From Bipolaris cookei (lineage: Eukaryota > Ascomycota > Dothideomycetes > Pleosporales > Pleosporaceae), in NCBI GenBank assembly GCA_002286855.1, contig NRSV01000054.1:124001-188000 (forward strand): a stretch of 64,000 nucleotides of DNA, read 5' to 3'. The notes beneath the pieces were generated by a model, which had not been told where the DNA came from, did not search any database, and saw nothing but the letters and a program-made list of their open reading frames with translations. A program made the position numbers and the translations under genes. Positions 1 to 10,546 of the stretch are shown piece after piece; the stretch's first letter is position 1, and every line of letters begins with the position of its first letter.

Positions 1-1147
1 GTCCTGGTATAAAACAATGCCTCGTACCCATTTTGGTCAGCCTTGTTACTGATCTCGTTTTCATTGCCGAGGTCGTGAATTTCGAATCGTCCCTGTAGCG
101 GCGCAGCTCTGTTTTTGGATGGAAGGAGAACCAGAACTCGGATCTCGTTCGCTTTTAATGGAGGGCACTCGCGAGAGAAAAAACCTAGTGATCCAGAAGG
201 ATTCCGAAGAGAACGTTCTTTGGACTTCGCATGGCTAATGTCGAGAGTAAGCTTGAGGCACCAAGGAACAATCCAGAGTAAAAGGTCTTTCCATGTAGTT
301 GTAAGGTAGTAGTTAATCAAGATATAGGCAATAGCTAAATTAAACAAAAGTGATAATAGCACTGTGAGCCAGTTCTCCCTAAATGAGTTGGGGCTCATGG
401 TCGTTGCGAGATGCGTCAAGAAGACAGAGAACCAGGCGCATGTTTATACTTTTAGCTGTTGCTACCTAGCCGACGTGTCGCAAGCTCAAACCTTGCCAAT
501 AGATGTTCAAACCGCGCGCCACAGCGGCTTCAACGAGTTGAGTGAAGACTGCAAGGCATTTTCAGCCTTGTCGGCCCGCAGCCTTGCCGCTTATTTCGGG
601 CGCTGACTACCACAGCCTCGGTGACACGACATGATGGTCCTAATAACGATGGTGATGCCGTTTGTAGCATGAGTGAAAAATAGAATCACGAGAGCAATAA
701 AACAGTCAATAGGAAAAGTTGACTGCATCGTAATGATCTATAATCGATGCTAAATACCATTTCCCACGCCAAGGCGCTAGACCCAAACATTCACCATGCA
801 GCAGACATAACATGCAGTGGAAGCATTTACGTGCTCACAGTAGAATACACTTTTTATTCGGAACTAAGTAAGCGACCTCTCTAATGAACCCCGTTAGTCC
901 TGAATCACAGTGCCCACACAGACCCAAAACCCACACGTCATCCTCGGACCATTGACACCAACCCCATACTCCTCTTCCCTAGTATCTAAACCACTCCCAA
1001 AAAACCCGACAATTCCCCACCCAAGATGAGCCCCCAAAATCGAAGAAAGAAAAAGGTTTGCCAAGATTTATTTTTCGTTCCATGGCCGAATAAAAAAGGT
1101 TCCAAAAATTACAACAGATACAAAAACCCATCATTTCATCATTCCAT
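1..1147. other. No gene recognised; 3' flank of the Zn2Cys6 regulator
   Basis: Short open frames occur on both strands but none shows a domain, signal peptide or convincing splice structure. The right end, about 1000-1147, is probably the 3' untranslated region of the regulator that ends at 1148 on the minus strand. Confidence 0.5.
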
Positions 1148-4100
1148 TCATTCAAGCCCAGATCCCGTGCCACGCCTACCACCCATACCGGGTCTCGCAC
1201 CACTAATACTGCTTCGATGTCTTCCCATACCTCCACCTGCTCCAACACCGACACCGTGCATGAGATCCAAGTCCACAGGTGTGCCAGCCCCAAGCGCAAA
1301 ACCATAGGCTTCAGGTCCTTGTCCTGCAAACACAGCGTCGTCACCTAGGTTTTGCTGGGGCGGCGGATCCACGTTGAATGGGACAAAGTAGCTGCTCATG
1401 GGGTCGAAAAAGTTGCTCGTGGGTCCTAGGCCGAGTGCATCGAGGTTCCAGTAGGCGTTGTGGAGATCGGTGGCTAGGTCGGGGAAAGGAGAGAGGTTGG
1501 CGGTGTGGGCTGAAGAGTCCATCTGGTGGGCATGTGACGGGTGAATCATCGAGGGCGAGGTGTTGAGTAGGGGAAGGGAAGAGTGTTGAGGTTGGTGATG
1601 CGATGCAAAGTTGGGGAGGAATTGCTGGGATGAAGGTTGTTGCTGTTGCTGCTGTTGTTGCTGTTGCACAAAAAGGTTCACAGATTCGTATCCAGCGGCC
1701 ATGGCTCCTCGAATATCGTCTTGGGTGAACATGTCGACTGGTTCCACGTGCTGCTGCGCTTGTATGTGCGCAGCAGAATTTCGCTGAGAATGACCGTTGT
1801 GCTGTTGGTACTGCGGTTCAGGTTTCGACATTGACTTTGTTCTGTTTTTCCGCGCTTGCTTGCGGTGGTGCTCTGTCTTTGATGGCGGGGATAACGAGGC
1901 AAAGAATTCCTCCACACTCTGCAGGTCACTCCTATGCCCCAGAACCGCATCGGTGCCTGGCTCGGTCTGGGTCGACTCAGCCGCATCTTCATAATCCGTC
2001 TTTGAAACGCCGTGGGGGTATCTGTCGAACCAATCTCCATATTGGAAGATTCTGCCCTTGCTTTCACCACTAATGTCGGGCCCCTTGAGCTGCGCATCAG
2101 CGTGTTGTCGGTACAACTCTTTGAGATTTTCTGCAATGTAGTGAAACATGCCCCAGTACTTCTTCATCTTTGTCAGATACTTGACATTGTACGCAAGGTA
2201 CTTTTTCGATTGTGCTTCCAGCTTTGGGTTTTTCGAGAAGACTCCATGGACATGTACGGTGGAAGAAAAGAAAGCCGAATATCCTGCGAATGGGGCGACA
2301 ACGTTGTGGTCCATGGCTTCATTAATGAGGATTGATATTTGATTCGCGGCGTCGAGTGCAACGCGGGCGGATTCTGTCAGAAAGTCATGTGGCATATCCT
2401 TTGGGGGCCTACTTCCTGCGGTTGAAGGCAATGCAAAACGATGCATGAAAAGCATGATTTGCTGCCATAATATGTGAAGGTAGAGGAAAGAGTTGGCAGT
2501 CTTCCCGATGGCATGGCTCTTGAGGTTTTCGGGGGTGTACACGAGCATCTCGGGCAATGCGGCCTTGAAATCCTTGGCTTCCTTTTTAATAGCGTGGAAC
2601 GTTGACCCTGGAGACCACATAGTCTCGGATTCGCGTTCTCTGCCACCCAAGTTCATGTACTTGATCAGCTTTCCCCATATGCAGACCAGTCGAATGGTAT
2701 ATGCAGAGACACCCATGTTGTCGCGGGGATTCGAAAGCTGACCGCTGTCAGGCGGAACGGGATTCGGCACATTACCCTCTAGATTTTCCGTTGGAGCATG
2801 TATCTCGTGTATGTAGAGATGCTCCTTGACTGGTAATTGTACTTCAATGTACTGCTCGTGCACGAAAAGTGGTCGATCAGAACCAGAAGAATTGAAACGA
2901 TCCATCAAGAAGCAAGACCACATTGTCCTTCGCCGTATTTCTCTGTCAGTGTCGCTCAAGGGTTTCCTGTCGGGTTCGCTGACCAGTGGGTCGTATTCAT
3001 TTTCCTTGTGTAATTGCAATGCGTATGCCATTCTTTGCGCCATGCCACCAAACATCCAACTTCGTCCACCCTGGCATGTGCCAAATTCATGCAATCCAAG
3101 CAACAAGTAAACTATGAGAATTGTGATATTGGGCGCATCGTATCGTTTTAGCGCAATTTCACGCGCTCGTACTGCCCAATTGTCACCTCGCAGAAAACAC
3201 GGTTCTGTCCGTAATTGCGGGTGGTTTGAGAAGCGGGCTGAAATGGCACACATTGCTAGAATTAGTACAGGCGGAACTTTGCCTGTTGCCAGTTTCCTCA
3301 TGAAACTGGGCTTGTGAAGAAGGGGATAGCTTTGGCCGTAGACATAGTCAAAATAGACCTCTGCCAAATGCTCTTGCATCTCTTTTGATGGCAAGCTCTC
3401 GGCACCTTCTGTGAGGAGCTTGCGTTCATCTGATTCCTTGGTCTGGGTAGTTGAGTTGGCTGTGTTTGGGTCCGAGCCTTTTGCTTTTGACCACTCATCG
3501 AGTTCACTGCCAAAGGCCTCTTCTGCGGCGCGTTTCTTCGTGGTGGGTGTTTTGGGTGGGGCTCCAGGGATAGCGGGCTTAACGACAGATCTGCCTACGT
3601 TGGCGACTGAAGGCAAGCTTTCTTTTGGGATGAGTTTGATGACACGATCTTCCATGCGCTTCAACCTCTTGTCCAGCATGGCCATATAGTCGGTTCTCGG
3701 CGCAGCTTTTCGCGTTGTGACCTTGTACACACATGGTATCCTGCTGCGCAGGCAGTGCTTGCATGCCGGCTTTTCGCCAGAGCAGCGAATCTTTTTTCTC
3801 CGGCAGGCAATGCAAGCCAACGGTAGCCTCTTTCTTTCCTTGCCTGCCTTTGTCTTCATCTCACTCCACAGTGGAGGATCCTGGATATCATCTTTGCTCC
3901 GTCTCGACGTGGTCGAATGGTCTGTGCCATTAACGCTGTTGGCTGAGGCGTCTTTCAAAACATCTCCCATGGCGAACATGTTCATGGCTTGAGCGCTCTC
4001 CGGGCTCGTATGGTTCCCGTCGTGAGCCGGGCTTCCACTGATGCTCATTCTGGCTGGGTGGACGCTGCTGCTGCCGCCACCACTCATACCCGCGTCACTC

Positions 4101-4372
4101 ATGTTGCCAACGCTACCTCTGTGGTTGATGTAGCCGGGCTCGATCTTTGGCTGCAGACCGTCAAAAGTGGATGTATATGACTGGCCCTGTGCGAAGGCCA
4201 TGTCATAGTCGGCAAGAGAGGCCATCATGTTTGCAGGGCTGGTGCCGACGTTGTTTGGAGAGGCTCGGTAATCAGACAGGCCATAGTCAGTCAGCATGAG
4301 TGAGTCGTCGGTGTCGTAGGGCGGGTGTGAAGAGGCGGCTATCGAGGTTGCGGTGGCACTCGAGTCGGCCAT
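1148..4372 (-). CDS. Zn(II)2Cys6 transcription factor with fungal-specific TF domain
   Basis: A single uninterrupted frame of 1074 residues. The binuclear zinc cluster lies near residues 185-215 (CIACRRKKIRC, then CKHCLRSRIPC), with all six cysteines in the usual spacing. It is followed by a basic linker and a short coiled-coil-like stretch (MLDKRLKRMEDRV). The middle, about residues 330-620, has the hydrophobic helical pattern of the fungal_trans regulatory domain, including RRRTMWSCFLMDRF. The first 170 residues and the last 250 are low-complexity Ser/Pro/Gln/His, with a run of about ten glutamines near residue 905. Such proteins bind CGG-type DNA sites in the nucleus. I do not recognise the target pathway and give no symbol. 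The nearest neighbour on its 5' side is the peptide locus at 6.8-9.6 kb, but a 2.4 kb gap argues against assuming it controls that locus. Confidence 0.9.
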   Translation of the reverse strand: MADSSATATSIAASSHPPYDTDDSLMLTDYGLSDYRASPNNVGTSPANMMASLADYDMAFAQGQSYTSTFDGLQPKIEPGYINHRGSVGNMSDAGMSGGGSSSVHPARMSISGSPAHDGNHTSPESAQAMNMFAMGDVLKDASANSVNGTDHSTTSRRSKDDIQDPPLWSEMKTKAGKERKRLPLACIACRRKKIRCSGEKPACKHCLRSRIPCVYKVTTRKAAPRTDYMAMLDKRLKRMEDRVIKLIPKESLPSVANVGRSVVKPAIPGAPPKTPTTKKRAAEEAFGSELDEWSKAKGSDPNTANSTTQTKESDERKLLTEGAESLPSKEMQEHLAEVYFDYVYGQSYPLLHKPSFMRKLATGKVPPVLILAMCAISARFSNHPQLRTEPCFLRGDNWAVRAREIALKRYDAPNITILIVYLLLGLHEFGTCQGGRSWMFGGMAQRMAYALQLHKENEYDPLVSEPDRKPLSDTDREIRRRTMWSCFLMDRFNSSGSDRPLFVHEQYIEVQLPVKEHLYIHEIHAPTENLEGNVPNPVPPDSGQLSNPRDNMGVSAYTIRLVCIWGKLIKYMNLGGRERESETMWSPGSTFHAIKKEAKDFKAALPEMLVYTPENLKSHAIGKTANSFLYLHILWQQIMLFMHRFALPSTAGSRPPKDMPHDFLTESARVALDAANQISILINEAMDHNVVAPFAGYSAFFSSTVHVHGVFSKNPKLEAQSKKYLAYNVKYLTKMKKYWGMFHYIAENLKELYRQHADAQLKGPDISGESKGRIFQYGDWFDRYPHGVSKTDYEDAAESTQTEPGTDAVLGHRSDLQSVEEFFASLSPPSKTEHHRKQARKNRTKSMSKPEPQYQQHNGHSQRNSAAHIQAQQHVEPVDMFTQDDIRGAMAAGYESVNLFVQQQQQQQQQQPSSQQFLPNFASHHQPQHSSLPLLNTSPSMIHPSHAHQMDSSAHTANLSPFPDLATDLHNAYWNLDALGLGPTSNFFDPMSSYFVPFNVDPPPQQNLGDDAVFAGQGPEAYGFALGAGTPVDLDLMHGVGVGAGGGMGRHRSSISGARPGMGGRRGTGSGLE
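1637..1668 (-). repeat. CAG/CAA repeat coding for polyglutamine
   Basis: A run of CAG/CAA codons (read on the minus strand) inside the regulator codes for about ten glutamines. Mixed codons make it less slippery than a pure CAG tract. Confidence 0.85.
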
Positions 4373-6781
4373 GACTGTCTCGACGAACCGTTGCGCCCGT
4401 GTCTACTTGGATAGCTATGTCGCGAAGCAGTGCCGAGGCAATGTCACATTAGTGTTCCAAACTTGAACCGAGCAAGTCATGTGAGCGTGTTGATTGTAAG
4501 GCAAAGAAGCATGGCAGAGATGCAAAGCGGCGAGGTGTTCTAGACGGTTTGGGCGTGTGTGTGTGCTGTGCGTGCTGTGCTTTGGGGCTCGGGACACCGG
4601 ACGAAGAGAGATCTCGGGAGCAAATGGGGAGGCTCCGACTTCTCCACAGGATAGTCACGGCGCTTTGGAGCCAAAGGCAGTGGGGCGCTAGCTGGTATAT
4701 CAAAGCGCAGGCTGGGTATGTGGGGACGAGAAATGAACGTCAGCACCGCGACGCAGACATTTACCAGGCCAAACTCACAGCCAACGCAGGCGGCTTTGGC
4801 GCGAGCGAAGAGGGTTGGCTGAGCAGGCAAGGGGAGGTGCACGATGACGGCGGGCAATGTAATGGGCAAGGCCAGCGGGTTAGCAGCGAGAAGGGTGGCT
4901 TGGTGCTTGGTGCAGGCTTGTCTCACGCTGGGCCCGTACTGGTATGTGTACTTGCTCTTACTAGGTACACAGTGGTCGCTGCGTTCGGTCCCATGCCGCC
5001 GCGCGCTCCCGTCGAGATTCGCACTGCTTGGCCAGCCCGCTCCTTTCCTGTTGAGGCTGGCACGGAAGCGCCATCAGGCTCCTTCTGGTCGATTGGAATC
5101 GTGTGGCGGCAGGTTTGGGTTGGGAGGAATACAAGCGACGGCGGTGCTGTGGGCTTCCCCACATGGGCTTGCTCTCGCCAGGGCCTGATTACTCAGGCAT
5201 CACCAAGCACGCCTGCCAGTCTCCTCCCGCCCCCTGCCTAGGCGCACGCACCAGACGATCATTGGCAATGGCTTTTAGGCAATCCTATTACTCGGTCGGT
5301 CTGCAGTAAGTAGATACTACATCCTACATGCTCGATACGTACGCACTGCATACATTACTCTTGACACTTTTACTCTCTCGCCTCCATACATCCTCCTGTC
5401 ATGCACGCACACGCACAGTCGATCCCCTTTGCGCGTCACATACGACGCCCCATGTTTCCCTTGAACGTCATCAAGCCCCGTTTCACCTTGCCTGGCATGC
5501 TGAACTTTAAACCCGCACAGAGACGAATGATTCTAGCATCATCGGATAGGCCCGTCTACTTACAACCCAAGACGAAAATCAGACCACGACTCGGTCGCTT
5601 TGATACAAAAGTCAGTCCATCAAGAAACGGACGGGACCCCATGATGCGCCCACACCCGGTTTCGCCCTGCCTGCGCTCGTTTTTTTCCTGCGGGGCTTAC
5701 ACTACTAGCCCACCACTATGCCCAACCCCAACGCCCGCCCGCCGCCGCCCACCACCCCCCTTCTCAGCAAAACCCAAAAGAACCTCAACAAATGCCACGT
5801 GAGCAAGCAGCCATACAGAACCCAATCTCACCTTTTCCCCGCAACGCCCTTGCCTTATTTTCCGATTCGACAGACATTTGTCATTTAACCTTTGCCAATG
5901 CATGCACATGTTAAAAACACATTGATTTATTTTTCCCTTTGCACATGCAGGCCACCACCAACGGCCCGATGCTTGGCACCTTCCCCGTTGGCCACGTGCA
6001 AATACACAACCATCGCCTTTTCTTACCTTAATCCTGGCTTCCTATAGAACAAGCATCGTAGTCGTTATCTGTTTTCCCCTGGTCTTAAAAGGATGAGAGG
6101 GGTAGGGGGAAAACCGGGTTAATTTGTGTAACCGTTTTTTGTCTTCGCATCGTGTGGGGTCAACTGGGAAAAACTCAGTGTACGTACGCAGTAGACAAGT
6201 AGCAGTATGGATGGATTTGTGATCTTACTTTGACATTGCGAAAAAAAACAGAGGGCAAGGATAATGGCAATCTATGCGACGTTAGTTGTACGTTACCTTC
6301 TTTCCTCTCTTTTGTAAGTATTGTAGGCGTCGCCCCATCCGTTTGTCCTCTGTGTTGCGACGCAACGTATGTGTCTATAAAATTGGAATCACTATTCTGA
6401 TAGCCTTTTCCCCCCACATCATTCGAGCGCACCACAAAGTGTAATAGGAGCTAGTTGTACGCAGTTACTACGCGTACAATAATAACCTTCTGCACGAGCA
6501 TGCATGCTCAAGGGCAGTCATGTAGTCAGCGCGCGGTAAGATGGAAGATGACGCCCAGACTAAGCTTATTTCCATCAATCCATTGCTTATTCATCAGCCC
6601 TACGCAAATTTAGGTATAGAACCAAAAGAGGACAGATAGGTATTTGGTAACCGCTGTAAAAGAAAAGGAGAGAAAGGCAAGGTACAGGACCTGGCCAAGT
6701 GCGAGATGAACGATTTGCAGACATATACCCCAGATCAGACTGCTACAACTCATGATCCGACTTCTTCGTTCAGCATTAAAA
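4373..6781. other. Long non-coding gap: promoter of the regulator and 3' flank of the peptide gene
   Basis: About 2.4 kb with no supportable gene. Open frames up to 230 residues (4549-5241) are Cys/Trp/Gly-rich with no domain and overlap frames on the other strand, so I read them as chance. The stretch 5330-5800 is pyrimidine-rich on the plus strand. The part next to 4373 should hold the promoter and leader of the minus-strand regulator, and such long leaders are common for fungal transcription-factor genes. Confidence 0.55.
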
Positions 6782-7425
6782 TTATGCTATGTCTCCGCCA
6801 GGATAGTTTGCATATGCACTGTGTGGACTGTGAGAAAAATGTAGTCAGCATGGAGAACCAAGAAAAAGCTATTATGTCTCTTTATCGAGAAAAAAGAAAT
6901 GAAGAGGTACACTCACCTGTACGACTGGTAATGCACCTTAGCAGCACCATGCTCAGTCACTGCGTCTCCCACTGGAACAGCCATATCCTGCTTCTCCATC
7001 ATGTCCGCATCCATAATCATGTCTTCTGGCACAATTATGTTCATGTGACGCTTGGACATATTCGCGTCTTCCATCTTTGCGGCTTCGGCCCCGGCAGCTG
7101 CCCCATAGACACAGTACGGTGCATATGTTCCGTATCCTCGTTTCTCTGCCATGCTGGGTTCCGGAGCCTCAGCATCCAGAGCTGAGGGATAGGGCGTGTA
7201 TGAGGTGTAGCAAGAGAATCCGCGCTTGGAAAGAGCCATGGTGGCCGACTACGCCTCGGCGACTGAAGGGTAGTCGACATATTTTGTGTAGTATTCACCG
7301 TAGCTCGCGTAGTCCTGCACTGCGGGCTGTGTTGTCTCGCGCTTCGGTGGGTTGGAAATCCTTTTTTGCAGTGGGGAGGCGACTGCGAGGCCAGCTAGGC
7401 ATGCAAGGAAGGCTGCAGGATGCAT
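6782..7425 (-). CDS. Kex2-processed repeat peptide precursor (dikaritin-type RiPP candidate), one internal TAG
   Basis: Read from ATG at 7425, the frame opens with a clear signal peptide (MHPAAFLACLAGLAVAS). Lys-Arg Kex2 sites follow at codons 21-22, 28-29, 67-68, 95-96 and 125-126. Two of the segments after these sites align with each other: GFSCYTSYTPYPS and GYGTYAPYCVYG. A third tyrosine-rich stretch (YASYGEYYTKY) lies before them. Acidic Ala/Glu spacers separate the cores. This is the plan of ustiloxin, asperipin and victorin precursors: secretory leader, Kex2 cuts, short Tyr- or aromatic-containing cores. A TAG at 7249-7251 interrupts the frame, which then continues in the same phase, with an ATG at 7239. 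A good intron (GTGAGT donor, GCTGAC branch, CACAG acceptor, 6916-6828) links to a short last exon (6827-6782). Product unknown; the RiPP assignment is an inference supported by the UstYa-like neighbour. Confidence 0.65.
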
Positions 7426-8451
7426 GGTGAGGAGTGTCTGGAAGACTAGAGTTTGAAATTGTCAAGCAGTGATTGTTTGCCCAAAACTGCAGATAGTATG
7501 AGTTGCGATGATGTTGTGAGTCCGCTACGGGAATGGTCCTTTTGTATATAATCTTGTCTACTTTGTCATTGACAGGATTTCCTACATATACACTAGCAAT
7601 CGAGATGCAGCGTTAGGTTCCATCTGTTCAGCGCTCTGCGGCACTGACTTGATTCTACAGTTAGCTCCCAATGTCGCATACCGTAAAACATGCAAACTTG
7701 TAGTAGGAATGTTACCTGGTGCTGTTCTGGACCCGCTCTATCGTCAAGTTGACCCATTGTATCCAAACAACGCATTCCCGAGCCTTAGAGCGGTGTGCCT
7801 GTTGCACATGTAAAACAAAAAGTTCCTGTTCTGACTTATGAGACTTGTTGTTTGTATGACGAGGGCTTGAGAATATGAATGGTGCTGTGCCCCGTTGTCA
7901 TCTTTGTACCAAGGCCGAGATGGTGCACCAGGACCAGTCTAGACGGTGGTACTCGATGCAATGTCGTTCACAGAGTAAAACAGGTAATTTACTCAGACCA
8001 ATGAATCGCAAACAAAGTAGTATGAGTTTATGCAGGTGATGGTGTACATGCATGCAGGCTGTTCAATAGCGCTGTACGACAGTTACAAGTCGGGTCCGAG
8101 ATACTTGTTGAAAATAGTCCTAGGATAATTAGTGCCAAGCGCTGTCACCTCTAGATTCAGATCCAGATGGTGTTGACAACGTGATCATGTTGCCTCTTGT
8201 ATCTGCGTACCAACGTGTTTGACATTTTTGACAGCTATCGCTGTGCTACCGCTTGTCATACACAACTGATCCTGTGGTACTGATTGATTCGTATAGTTGG
8301 TAGTGATCGGATACAGATGGGACATGACGGCGTGAGGCTTGGCCGTGTATGCTCTTACTGGAGATAATCTGGGACTCATGGGCGCCGCGCTGCTGTCAAG
8401 AGTACTCTGCTTCTTTTTGCTTTAGCTCATCCTCGAGGCGAAATTCATGCC
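7426..8451. promoter_or_regulatory. Divergent intergenic region between peptide precursor and UstYa-like gene
   Basis: The precursor leaves to the left and the UstYa-like gene to the right, so this 1 kb should carry both promoters. Small open frames here show no domain. I see no operator that I can name. Confidence 0.45.
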
Positions 8452-9561
8452 ATGTCCAACATGCTGAAAATATTCAACCATCAACTTAAACATGACTGCA
8501 TGCATCGGCGGGACTCTGGGAGCCAAGATCGCGACAACTTGCTGCCAGTCCCTTGTTCGGCCTCGCCATCTCTCAAACCCTCTGCTTTGTACCGTCCAAG
8601 TTGCGATGCTCGGGTCACTGTAAGGGTGCATGTGCTGTGCACCATCATATACGTGGGCGCGACGTTGTAGATGGCTTTTCATATGAACAGAACTACCTCA
8701 GTCGTCAACACTGACGAGTTTTGCATCCGCCACATTTCACAATACTGTAAGCCTAAGTGAACGAAGATTGATGGCAGCTGGTGACCTTGACAGCACCCGT
8801 CGTCAGAGATGTGAAGCCAAACTGGCATGTGCAGTTGTTCAACGGAAGCTTCTTGCATCAGAGTGTTTACCGGTAGTTGGCAGGGCCAGAGATCGACGCG
8901 GCGTGGGATGCACTCGGTATCAACTGTAAGTATCTTTGGTATGCTGATGACTCGTGTTGACTGTTGTCCGAGACCGAAGTGTAGTGATTCCCGAGGCGGA
9001 GGCGGAGCGAACTGGACTGCGTCATGATCAAGTGAAGATTAGTCAAGAGTACGGTAGTGGCTTCCCAGCCAACGTCGAGGGCCTGCACCACCTGCATTGT
9101 CTTGTGAGTGCTAACTTTGTCTGTAAATGAATTGATATTGACTGCTTAAAGGATCTCCTTCGCAAGACGTTGCATTGGAATTACGACTACTATCTGGCAC
9201 AAAAGCAGGGCGCATTTGTAAATAGCGAGTACATTGTGCGGGTGCACGCAACACACTGCCTGGACACTATTAGACAGGTTCTCATGTGAGTGTCGGATGA
9301 CTCATCAGCCATACAGCGACTGACGAACCGGGCAGGTGCAACCCGGACGTGGGCGTGTTAGGCCAGGTATGGCGGCAGCCCAGCAATGAGCCAGAGCCAA
9401 TGCCGTTTGTCGACTTCAACACAAAGCACCGATGTCGCGACTATGAGGCTATACGGAAATGGGCAGAGGCGCACCAGCTGCCGCCAGAAACAGAGGTGGA
9501 CATGGATAGGTTCTATCAGAGGCCGAAGGCGGGGGACACGGTCTTGGGCGAGATTCCATGA
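8452..9561 (+). CDS. UstYa/DUF3328-family oxidase-like protein, two internal TAG codons
   Basis: Five exons can be traced: 8452-8746, 8794-8925, 8985-9103, 9152-9285 and 9336-9561. Introns are 47, 59, 48 and 50 bases with GTAAG/GTGAG donors and AG acceptors, and the spliced length is 906 bases in one frame. The family marks are plain: both HXXHC motifs (HHLHC at 9086-9100 and HATHC at 9245-9259), the PEIDAAWDAL block, FPANVEGLHHLHC, and the CLDTIRQVLMC block. UstYa-like proteins are membrane-anchored enzymes that oxidatively cyclise ribosomal peptides in the dikaritin pathways. The candidate membrane segment (RVHVLCTIIYVGATL) is weak and ends at a TAG (8668-8670). A second TAG (8874-8876) sits after SVYR, just before the conserved PEIDAAW. 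No TAA, TGA or frame slip was found. The gene is either newly inactivated or depends on a way round the TAGs. Confidence 0.75.
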
Positions 9562-9646
9562 AGTCATGGCAGGTGCTGGGCAGGCCAGCCAGAGGGACGG
9601 ATTGGGTAGCTGGGCAATGCAAGTTTCTTTTTCTTTTCTACTGTGC

Positions 9647-10369
9647 TCAGTTTTGGCGGGGCTTGACTATGCCGTCGTGCACTATGTAATAGACGACGGT
9701 GCTATCGGTGTCGACCGTAGCCAGCACCACACGCTTGGTTGTCCGCCATGGGTTGGCCGGGCTTGCCGTGTCTGTTGTATCCGTCTCGTGTGGCGGGATG
9801 ATGGCAATGGCATCAAAGACGCTGGCCAGCCTGCGCAGTGTCCACTGCTCGTTGAGCCTGGTGGGCAGGATCCATTCACGCTCGGGCTGGGCCTTGACAT
9901 CAAGAGCGGCAGGCCCACCAGGTGCGCGAGCCTTTCTCTCGCGGTCGGCCTTCTTGAGCAGCTCGACCTGCTCGTCGGGGTGGACGTAGAGGCGGCGGGG
10001 CGGGAGGCCAGAGACGAGGGGACGGGGCAGAGGGTCGTTTGTGATGGGCGAGTGCGTGTGAAGGCACAGGGCAGTCCAGTAGTGCTGGTGCTGGAGATTG
10101 TGCATGATCTGGCGGGCGAGCGAAATCTCATTGGGAAGGTGCGTCGTGGCAGCGTCTTGCGGCGACGACGCTGATACGAACGTCTGTAGCGGGGCCGGCG
10201 CAACGGCCACTCTCATGGCGCATTGCACAGCAGACATCGTCATGTCCGGGCCTGGGCGCCGCTGCGAGGGCGAGGATAATTGGCAGCCCACGGCGTCGCA
10301 GGGTGCTGGGGTGACGAGGAAGCTACGCAGTTGCGGAAGGAGCGAAGATCTCGACTGCCTCCCCACCAC
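9647..10369 (-). CDS. SEN15: tRNA-splicing endonuclease subunit Sen15
   Basis: The signature run is QIMHNLQHQHYWTALCLHTH, followed by LPRPLVSGLPPRRLYVHPDEQ and the C-terminal VVYYIVHDGIVKPRQN, typical of fungal Sen15. This is a structural subunit of the nuclear/mitochondrial-surface tetramer that cuts introns from pre-tRNA. The open frame allows 240 residues from ATG 10369, but the first 42 are weakly conserved and an internal Met (ATG at 10243) may be the true start. Its stop lies 85 bases from the stop of the convergent UstYa-like gene, so the two 3' ends probably overlap. It faces the next gene across a 177-base divergent promoter. Confidence 0.85.
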   Translation of the reverse strand: MVGRQSRSSLLPQLRSFLVTPAPCDAVGCQLSSPSQRRPGPDMTMSAVQCAMRVAVAPAPLQTFVSASSPQDAATTHLPNEISLARQIMHNLQHQHYWTALCLHTHSPITNDPLPRPLVSGLPPRRLYVHPDEQVELLKKADRERKARAPGGPAALDVKAQPEREWILPTRLNEQWTLRRLASVFDAIAIIPPHETDTTDTASPANPWRTTKRVVLATVDTDSTVVYYIVHDGIVKPRQN

Positions 10370-10546
10370 TCACGAGAGCATGACGCCGCCATCCACCGCC
10401 GTGGCATTCACCCAGGCAGCGACAGACGGGCCCTTCTTATACCGCCCGCTGCCGCTGCATTATGCACACCACCCTGATCTGAGTATCTACATCATTGACG
10501 CAGCCAGACAACTACCACTGCATCATCCTTCAAGATAGTCGCCGCC

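Noticed and set aside
4549..5241. 230-residue open frame in the gap after the first regulator
   Set aside because: Composition is Cys/Trp/Gly-rich without any domain, it overlaps frames on both strands, and no splice or signal features support it.
5401..5802. 133-residue frame
   Set aside because: Pyrimidine-rich DNA yields Pro/Arg/Thr filler; no domain, probably part of a promoter or leader.
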